A stretch of DNA of 8,798 nucleotides, from NCBI GenBank assembly GCA_028719045.1, contig JAQULD010000066.1, positions 1 through 8,798 of the forward strand. Direction: 5' to 3'. The DNA is from Candidatus Omnitrophota bacterium. Lineage in GTDB: Bacteria; Omnitrophota; Koll11; Gygaellales; Profunditerraquicolaceae. The stretch's first letter is position 1. Each line of letters starts with the position of its first letter. Made by a program: the position numbers and the translations under genes. Positions 1-4,996 of this stretch are shown piece after piece. The notes below the pieces were generated by a model that worked only from the letters and a program-made list of their open reading frames with translations, was not told where the DNA came from and ran no database searches.

Positions 1-627
1 AACCGGGACTTAAGCACTTACGGATTCCTCGGATATCCTGTATTGCAGGCGGCTGATATCGTGCTTTACAAAGCGCACACAGTGCCTGTGGGGGAAGACC
101 AGCTGCCGCACTTGGAATTGACACGGGAGATCGTGCGCAAATTTAACGGCCTTTATAAAAAAGAAGTTTTCCCGGAGCCGGAAGCGCTTTTAACCAAAGC
201 GTCGAGGCTGCAGGGGCTTGACGGCCGCAAGATGAGCAAAAGCTATAATAATTATATCGCCATTACCGAAGAGCCTCAAGAGATACGCAAGAAAGTCCAG
301 AACATGTTTACCGACCCGCAAAGGGTAAAACTGACCGATCCGGGACATCCTGAAAAGTGCAACGTGCATAACTATTACGCGGTGTTCGCGCCCGAAAGAA
401 AAAAAGAAATCGACCCCCTTTGCCGCCAGGCGAAAATCGGCTGCACCGCCTGCAAAAAAGAACTGGCGGAAATACTGGTCAAATATTTAGAGCCTATTCA
501 AAATAGAAGGCAAGAGCTTCTGAAAGATAAAAAGCAAGTCCTGGATATATTGGAAAAAGGCAGGGCCCGGGCGGAGGAAGTCGCTTCTTCCACAATGGCT
601 GAAGTTAAAAAAATGGTTGGTCTATGA
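1..627 (+). CDS. trpS: Tryptophanyl-tRNA synthetase, C-terminal part (5' truncated by window edge)
   Basis: TrpRS charges tRNA-Trp with tryptophan, using ATP, in the cytoplasm (class I synthetase). The reading frame is open from base 1, so the start and the HIGH-motif half lie upstream; 208 codons are present. Visible are the family segment GYPVLQAADI, then VPVGEDQ and HLELTREI of the tryptophan-binding half, and the class I signature KMSKS at bases 229-243. The helical C-terminal domain carries four cysteines (codons at 358, 421, 442 and 451) spaced C-x20-C-x6-C-x2-C. This resembles the [4Fe-4S] motif known from Thermotoga maritima TrpRS, C-x22-C-x6-C-x2-C; cluster binding here is inferred. 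The ATG at 43-45 position reported by simple ORF calling is really an internal TTG leucine codon. The stop overlaps the scpA start (ATGA), implying translational coupling. Confidence 0.97.
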   Translation, partial: NRDLSTYGFLGYPVLQAADIVLYKAHTVPVGEDQLPHLELTREIVRKFNGLYKKEVFPEPEALLTKASRLQGLDGRKMSKSYNNYIAITEEPQEIRKKVQNMFTDPQRVKLTDPGHPEKCNVHNYYAVFAPERKKEIDPLCRQAKIGCTACKKELAEILVKYLEPIQNRRQELLKDKKQVLDILEKGRARAEEVASSTMAEVKKMVGL

Positions 628-1379
628 GCTATAAAGTAAAACTTGAATTATTTGAAGGCCCTCTTGACCTGCTTTTGTACCTGGTTAAAAAGGACCATCT
701 TAATATTTATGATATACCTGTTTCGCAGGTCACCGAGCAATATATGCGTTACCTTGACCTGATGCAGTTTTTGGACCTTAATATCGCGGGCGAATTCCTG
801 GTAATGGCTGCCACCCTCATGCAGATAAAATCGAAGCTGCTTCTTCCCGCGGAAGAATCGGCCCCGGAGGAAGAACAGGAAGATCCGCGCGCTGAACTCG
901 TCAAGCAGCTTTTGGAATACGAGCGTTTCAAGGAAATAGCCGAAGAACTGAGGGAACGGGAATCCGGGCAAAGGGAAATCTTTAAACGGCCTAAGGTCGT
1001 GGCCAAAGAAATCCCGGACGAGGCGCCGGCGTATTTTGAAGCAAGCATTTTTGACCTGATCACCGCTTTTTCCTCCGCCCTCGCGGAAGTCCCTAAGGAA
1101 TTATTTTACGAAGTCATAAAGGAAGAATTTACCATCGAGGGCAAGATCCACAACCTGCTGCACCTCTTATTGCTCAAGCCTTCCGTGCGCCTGTCCGAGC
1201 TGTTTAGCCAGGCGAAAAACAAACTGGATATCATCGTTACCTTTCTTTCCGTGCTGGAACTGATCAGGTTAAAAGAGATCATCGTTTTTCAGAGGGAATC
1301 ATTTGGGGAAATAGAGGTATCCAGGAACAAAAATAATATCATACCTTATGCAGGAAGAGACGAAGCCAAAACAAATTAA
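624..1379 (+). CDS. scpA: Segregation and condensation protein A (kleisin subunit of SMC-ScpAB)
   Basis: ScpA is the kleisin that bridges the two SMC heads and binds a ScpB dimer in the bacterial condensin, which compacts and segregates the chromosome. The 251-residue length is normal. The N-terminal SMC-neck-binding signature is clear (FEGPLDLLLYLVKK at residues 10-23, then LNIYDIPVSQVTEQY). It is followed by the helical stretch ending MQIKSKLLLP, an acidic linker (residues 77-88), the conserved DPRAELVKQLLEYERFKEIA block (88-107), and a C-terminal winged-helix region (about 175-230) ending RESFGEIEV. The start is fixed by the ATGA overlap with trpS; I see no strong ribosome binding site, so coupling is likely. 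The usual partner scpB does not follow. The last 10 codons overlap the upstream candidate start of ruvB in another frame. Confidence 0.95.
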   Translation: MSYKVKLELFEGPLDLLLYLVKKDHLNIYDIPVSQVTEQYMRYLDLMQFLDLNIAGEFLVMAATLMQIKSKLLLPAEESAPEEEQEDPRAELVKQLLEYERFKEIAEELRERESGQREIFKRPKVVAKEIPDEAPAYFEASIFDLITAFSSALAEVPKELFYEVIKEEFTIEGKIHNLLHLLLLKPSVRLSELFSQAKNKLDIIVTFLSVLELIRLKEIIVFQRESFGEIEVSRNKNNIIPYAGRDEAKTN

Positions 1380-2487
1380 ACAAAGCAAGGCCTCAGGCGG
1401 CGGTGAATATATCTATGCGGATAACGGATTACCGCAGGCCGTGGAGAACCTTTTGCAGAAACAACCTGTCTTAAAAGGCCAGGAAACGGAAGAGGATGTT
1501 GTCCTTAACCTTTCGTTAAGACCATCCAAACTATCGGAGTTCATCGGGCAGAAAGAAATAGTGGATAATATGAAAGTCTGCCTGTCCGCGGCTAAACAAA
1601 GAAAAGAGCCTCTTGAACACCTGTTGCTGTCAGGCCCTCCGGGGCTGGGAAAAACCTGCTTAGCCCACATTATCGCCAACGAAATGCACAGCAAAGTCAC
1701 CGCTACTTCCGGGCCCGCCATAGAAAGGGCGGGGGACCTTATAGGAATATTAACCAACCTGGAAAAAGGCGATATACTTTTTATCGATGAGATACACAGG
1801 CTTTCAAAAGTGGTGGAAGAATTCCTTTATCCGGCGATGGAGGATTTTCAGATAGATTTTATCATAGATAAAGGGCCGTATGCCAAGACCATAAAATTCC
1901 GGCTTAAGCCTTTTACCCTGGTAGGGGCCACCACGCGTTCCGGCCTTCTTTCGGCTCCTCTGAGGAGCAGGTTCGGCATATTTTACCACCTGGATTTCTA
2001 CAAATACGAAGACCTGGCTGAAGTGATCAGGCGGTCGGCGAAGTTACTTTCCGTGGAAATCGATAAGGACGCTTCATTGGAGATCGCCAGGCGCGCAAGA
2101 GGGACCCCGCGTATCGCTAACAGGCTGTTGCGCAGGATACGCGATTACGCGCAGGTAGAGGGAATAAAGAAGATAACCCTGGAAAGCGCTTCCAAGACCC
2201 TGGATGAATTAGGCATTGATAAGGCTGGATTTGACGATTTGGACCGCAGGGTCATGAAGGTCATACTTAATACTTTTGACGGCGGGCCTGTGGGAGTGGA
2301 GGCGTTGGCTGCCAGCCTTAATGAAGAAGTCGATACCATAGTTGACACAGTCGAACCCTATCTTTTAAAAACAGGATATCTTAAACGCACTTCGCGCGGA
2401 CGCCTCGCTACGAAAATTGCTTTCGAACACTTCGGCCTCAATTACAATAAAGAAAAACAAGACGAACTATTCAGGGACACCCAATAA
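1348..2487 (+). CDS. ruvB: Holliday junction branch-migration ATPase RuvB
   Basis: RuvB is the hexameric AAA+ motor that, with RuvA, drives branch migration of Holliday junctions. Numbered from the ATG at 1348 (379 residues), the protein shows Walker A GPPGLGKT (96-103), Walker B with D147-E148 inside LFIDEIHRL, sensor 1 GATTR (193-197), the arginine-finger segment PLRSRFG (R206), the sensor 2 region GTPRIANRLLRR (252-263), and a C-terminal winged helix with TSRGR (348-352). Conserved homology begins near residue 57 (LRPSKLSEFIGQ), so the N-terminus is longer than the approximately 336 residues of E. coli RuvB. The start is uncertain: ATG 1348 lacks a ribosome binding site and overlaps scpA by 32 bases, whereas TTG 1453 has GGAG six bases upstream and would give 344 residues. 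ruvA and ruvC are not in the window. Confidence 0.97.
   Translation: MQEETKPKQIKQSKASGGGEYIYADNGLPQAVENLLQKQPVLKGQETEEDVVLNLSLRPSKLSEFIGQKEIVDNMKVCLSAAKQRKEPLEHLLLSGPPGLGKTCLAHIIANEMHSKVTATSGPAIERAGDLIGILTNLEKGDILFIDEIHRLSKVVEEFLYPAMEDFQIDFIIDKGPYAKTIKFRLKPFTLVGATTRSGLLSAPLRSRFGIFYHLDFYKYEDLAEVIRRSAKLLSVEIDKDASLEIARRARGTPRIANRLLRRIRDYAQVEGIKKITLESASKTLDELGIDKAGFDDLDRRVMKVILNTFDGGPVGVEALAASLNEEVDTIVDTVEPYLLKTGYLKRTSRGRLATKIAFEHFGLNYNKEKQDELFRDTQ
1443..1455 (+). promoter_or_regulatory. Candidate ribosome binding site and TTG start for a shorter RuvB
   Basis: GGAG at 1443-1446 stands six bases before an in-frame TTG (1453-1455). Starting there gives a 344-residue RuvB, close to the usual family length, and leaves a 73-base gap after scpA instead of an overlap. 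The spacing and length agreement support it; the non-ATG codon argues against. The motif could be chance inside coding sequence. Confidence 0.35.
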
Positions 2488-2550
2488 CTCAATCGGAAGC
2501 CGCTCTTTTAACCAAAGCTAAGATTGTCCCCTTGAATTGTCTTTGGGAAA

Positions 2551-2766
2551 ATGCAAGAATTAGGTAAGATATTAATAATTTTCGGGATTATTCTAATCAG
2601 CGCCGGGCTGTTTTTGACTTTTTTCAATAAGATCCCATTATTAGGCAAGCTGCCGGGGGACATTCTTATACAGAAAAAGAATTTCACGTTTTATTTCCCT
2701 CTGGCGACCTCGATTTTGGCAAGCATAATCCTGTCTTTAATCTTTTGGCTGTTTTCTCGCAGGTAA
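2551..2766 (+). CDS. DUF2905 family small membrane protein
   Basis: This 71-residue protein has two predicted membrane helices (about residues 5-25 and 48-68) joined by a short loop with the family pattern PLLGKLPGDILIQ and then FYFP, which I recognise as DUF2905. The family's biochemical function is not known to me. The C-terminus ends in basic residues (SRR), consistent with a cytoplasmic tail. The ATG at 2551 is the only reasonable start, since an in-frame TGA lies at 2533-2535; GGGA just upstream is a poorly spaced ribosome binding site. The gene lies 63 bases after ruvB and 5 bases before the SpoIID-domain gene. From memory, DUF2905 genes are often found near ruvB and queA in unrelated bacteria, so the linkage may be conserved, but I cannot verify this here. 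Confidence 0.87.
   Translation: MQELGKILIIFGIILISAGLFLTFFNKIPLLGKLPGDILIQKKNFTFYFPLATSILASIILSLIFWLFSRR
2761..2764 (+). promoter_or_regulatory. Ribosome binding site for the SpoIID-domain gene
   Basis: AGGT at 2761-2764 stands seven bases before the ATG at 2772 and overlaps the last codons of the DUF2905 gene. It favours ATG 2772 over the in-frame upstream TTG at 2745. The choice is also supported by a signal peptide that begins directly from ATG 2772. Confidence 0.45.
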
Positions 2767-2771
2767 AAAAT

Positions 2772-3932
2772 ATGAAATATGCCTACTCAATACTGAAAAA
2801 TAATTTTTTAACCTTTGGTTTTTGTTTGGCGTTTTGCTTCCTGCATTTTACGCTTTGTTACGCCTCCGGAGAAAGGTTCATTCGCGTAAAGATCATCGAT
2901 GATTCCGCTTCGCTTGCCCTGGCCATAAACGGCGGCTACGAAGTAATCGATTATGACAGCCAGAAATCACTGGCGCAGGGAACAGCCATCAATACCACCG
3001 TTACTTCTTATAAAAACAGGATAAATATCGGCTCGAACGATTTTGGCGCCTCAAGATTATTTATTAAAGCTGGCGCTAATACTGAGATCTCTTTGAACGG
3101 CAGATGCTTCCGCGGGGCGGTGCTTTTCCTCAGGAAAAGCGGCTCCGCTTTTTACGTTATCAATTACCTGGAACTGGAAGATTACATCAAGGGTGTTTTA
3201 TTCCATGAAACTTCGCATTATTGGCCGGATGAAGTATTAAAAGCCCAGGCAATAGTCTGCAGGACTTTCGCGCTTTACCAGATGCAGCAGAACACAAAGA
3301 ACGATTTTGACGTCACAAGCGACATCTATTCCCAGATGTACGGCGGAAGCACTTCGGAACGTTACCGCACCAACAGGGCGGTCGCCGAAACCAAAGGGGT
3401 CGTGCTCACTTATAATAATAAAATATTTCCGGCATATTATCATGCCACTTGCGCAGGACACACGGAAGACGCGTCTTTATTGTGGGGCATAAACATCCCG
3501 CCTTTAAAAGGCGTTGTCTGCGGTTTCTGCAAAGACTCTCCTCATTTTAACTGGCATGAAGTGACCCCCCAGGATGACGTGAAATGGACGCTCAGGAAAG
3601 CGGGCATAAGGCTTAAAAAAATAAAAAACATAGAGATAGAGGATAAAGACGCTTCGGGGCGTATTACGAATCTGATATTTAAGGACAGCGATAAGGAAGC
3701 AAAGATCTCCGCCAAGGATTTCAGGAACCTGGTCGGCCCCAACGTCATCAGAAGCACGATTTTTAAGGTAAGCCTTGAAGGCGACGATATAATTTTCGAA
3801 GGCGTAGGCTGGGGCCACGGGGTCGGGATGTGCCAGTGGGGCGCTTATTTCATGGCAAAAGAAGGCAAGTCCTACCAGGATATCCTCAAGTATTACTATC
3901 CCGGAGCGGAAATTTCGCTGAATGCCAGATGA
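2772..3932 (+). CDS. Secreted SpoIID/LytB-domain protein (putative peptidoglycan lytic transglycosylase)
   Basis: SpoIID-family proteins cut glycan strands of peptidoglycan or stimulate amidases, outside the cytoplasmic membrane. From ATG 2772 the product is 386 residues, opening with an export signal (KY...K, hydrophobic core about 11-29, likely cleavage after CYA at 31). The SpoIID core starts near LELEDYIKGV (133-142). Glu146 in VLFHETS aligns with the catalytic glutamate of SpoIID, followed by WPDEVLKAQAIVCRTFALY (151-169), YYHATCAGHTED and the terminal block GVGWGHGVGMCQWGA (344-358) with KYYYPGAEI. Cys227, His230, Cys250 and Cys253 form a possible zinc site, by analogy with clostridial SpoIID; this is inferred. 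No sporulation genes are adjacent, so a vegetative wall-remodelling role is more likely than spore engulfment. The stop overlaps the queA start (ATGA). Confidence 0.93.
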   Translation: MKYAYSILKNNFLTFGFCLAFCFLHFTLCYASGERFIRVKIIDDSASLALAINGGYEVIDYDSQKSLAQGTAINTTVTSYKNRINIGSNDFGASRLFIKAGANTEISLNGRCFRGAVLFLRKSGSAFYVINYLELEDYIKGVLFHETSHYWPDEVLKAQAIVCRTFALYQMQQNTKNDFDVTSDIYSQMYGGSTSERYRTNRAVAETKGVVLTYNNKIFPAYYHATCAGHTEDASLLWGINIPPLKGVVCGFCKDSPHFNWHEVTPQDDVKWTLRKAGIRLKKIKNIEIEDKDASGRITNLIFKDSDKEAKISAKDFRNLVGPNVIRSTIFKVSLEGDDIIFEGVGWGHGVGMCQWGAYFMAKEGKSYQDILKYYYPGAEISLNAR

Positions 3933-4921
3933 AACTATCCGAGTTCGATTACAATTTACCGAAAGAATTAATAGCCAGGTATCCGCTTTTGGAGCGCGAT
4001 GAAGCCAAGCTCCTGGTTTTACGCAGGCAAGGCGGACAGATAGAGCATTCTGTATTTAAAGATATTACCGGGTTCTTTTCCAAAGGTGACCTTTTGGTAT
4101 TAAATAATACCAGGGTATTGAACTGCCGGCTTTTGGGGCGCAGGTCTACCGGAGGAAAGGTCGAAGTCCTGCTTTTAAACCAGAAGCAGGGAATGACTTT
4201 TAACGCCTTGTTAAAACCCGGGCGCCTCAAACTTGACGAGAAAATAATTTTTGACGGGCAGGATATTTACTGCAGGATAACTTCCAGGAATGAAGTTACC
4301 TTCTCGGCTAAAGATGCTGAAGAAGTCTATAAGCTTGGAGTGATGCCGCTGCCTCCCTATATAAAAAGAAATTCCGAGCAGATGGACGATGTTTATTACC
4401 AGACGGTTTACGCCGAGAAAAAAGGCTCTGTGGCCGCTCCGACAGCGGGGCTGCATTTTACCGAAAGTCTCTTGCGGCGCATAAAAGATTCAGGCGTGAA
4501 TATCGCTTACGTTACCCTGCATATCAGTTACGCTACGTTTAAATCCATTAAATCAGAAGACATAACGGAACACAAAATGGATAGGGAATATTTTGAGATA
4601 GATGACCGGAACCTGGAACTAATAGAAAACGCGCGGGCGCAAAAGGCGCGGATATTCGCGGTAGGCACGACCAGCTGCCGTGTTTTGGAAAGTTACGCCG
4701 CAACGAAAGCGCGGCAGGGGTATACCGACCTGTTCATTTATCCGGGGTATAAATTCAAGCTGGTTAACTGTCTTCTTACTAATTTTCATCTTCCCCGTAC
4801 CACACTTTTACTCCTTGTTTCGGCCTTCGCGGGCAAAGAGCTTGCTGACAAATCCTATCAGCAGGCAATTGAAAAAAAATACAGGTTTTACAGTTACGGC
4901 GATGCTATGCTTATTATTTAA
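3929..4921 (+). CDS. queA: S-adenosylmethionine:tRNA ribosyltransferase-isomerase QueA
   Basis: QueA transfers and isomerises the ribosyl part of S-adenosylmethionine onto 7-aminomethyl-7-deazaguanine in tRNA, making epoxyqueuosine, the penultimate step of queuosine synthesis. The 330-residue length fits the family. Seen in order: the start MKLSEFDYNLPKELIA, LNNTRVLNCRLLGR (58-71), MPLPPYI (139-145), AAPTAGLHFTESLL (169-182), EDITEHKM (210-217), VGTTSCRVLES (245-255) and the C-terminal TNFHLPRTTLLLLVSAFAG and YRFYSYGDAM. The start ATG sits in the ATGA overlap with the preceding stop; the frame is open further upstream but that part reads through SpoIID coding sequence. One oddity: the segment usually written H-V-G-x-G-T-F reads HISYATF (198-204), losing both glycines. 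No other queuosine gene is in the window. Confidence 0.96.
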   Translation: MKLSEFDYNLPKELIARYPLLERDEAKLLVLRRQGGQIEHSVFKDITGFFSKGDLLVLNNTRVLNCRLLGRRSTGGKVEVLLLNQKQGMTFNALLKPGRLKLDEKIIFDGQDIYCRITSRNEVTFSAKDAEEVYKLGVMPLPPYIKRNSEQMDDVYYQTVYAEKKGSVAAPTAGLHFTESLLRRIKDSGVNIAYVTLHISYATFKSIKSEDITEHKMDREYFEIDDRNLELIENARAQKARIFAVGTTSCRVLESYAATKARQGYTDLFIYPGYKFKLVNCLLTNFHLPRTTLLLLVSAFAGKELADKSYQQAIEKKYRFYSYGDAMLII

Positions 4922-4949
4922 ATTTTGAAATGTATTGCCGTGGGTTTTG

Positions 4950-4958
4950 TGGTATATT
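4950..4958 (+). promoter_or_regulatory. Candidate extended -10 promoter for the sensor-kinase operon
   Basis: The gap 4922-4996 between queA and the kinase is AT-rich. It contains TGGTATATT (4950-4958), fitting an extended -10 element (TGn followed by a hexamer matching TATAAT at five of six positions). No good -35 box stands 16-18 bases upstream; TTGAAA at 4925 is too far. A start near 4965 would give a leader of roughly 30 bases. An adjoining perfect 10-base palindrome, ATATTAATAT (4954-4963), overlaps it. No terminator hairpin follows queA, so read-through from the upstream genes is also possible. Confidence 0.33.
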
Positions 4959-4983
4959 AATATTTATATAAAGGGCTATACTA

Positions 4984-4990
4984 AAAGGGG
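4984..4990 (+). promoter_or_regulatory. Ribosome binding site of the sensor kinase
   Basis: AAAGGGG at 4984-4990, six bases before ATG 4997, is a well-placed purine-rich ribosome binding site and supports this start. It sits in the loop of a short inverted repeat (GCTAT 4975-4979, ATAGC 4991-4995), a five-base stem that reaches almost to the start codon. The stem is too short to claim regulation. Confidence 0.6.
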
Positions 4991-4996
4991 ATAGCT

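Noticed and set aside
2512..2546. Inverted repeat CCAAAG/CTTTGG between ruvB and the DUF2905 gene, considered as a terminator
   Set aside because: A six-base stem with a 23-base loop and no following T-run is too weak for an intrinsic terminator.
2745..2771. Upstream TTG start for the SpoIID-domain gene
   Set aside because: It overlaps the DUF2905 gene and would place extra polar residues before the signal peptide; ATG 2772 has AGGT at the right distance and begins the signal peptide directly.
2844..2870. Possible lipoprotein signal (cysteine at residue 29 of the SpoIID-domain protein)
   Set aside because: The residues before the cysteine (FTL) do not fit the lipobox, which needs a small residue just before Cys; CYA-S fits ordinary signal peptidase cleavage better.
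3830..3928. Longer queA start at 3830
   Set aside because: These codons read the SpoIID C-terminal coding sequence in another frame; QueA homology starts exactly at ATG 3929.
4922..4996. Riboswitch or small RNA in the gap before the kinase
   Set aside because: Only 75 bases, AT-rich, with no stem of useful length beyond a five-base pairing.
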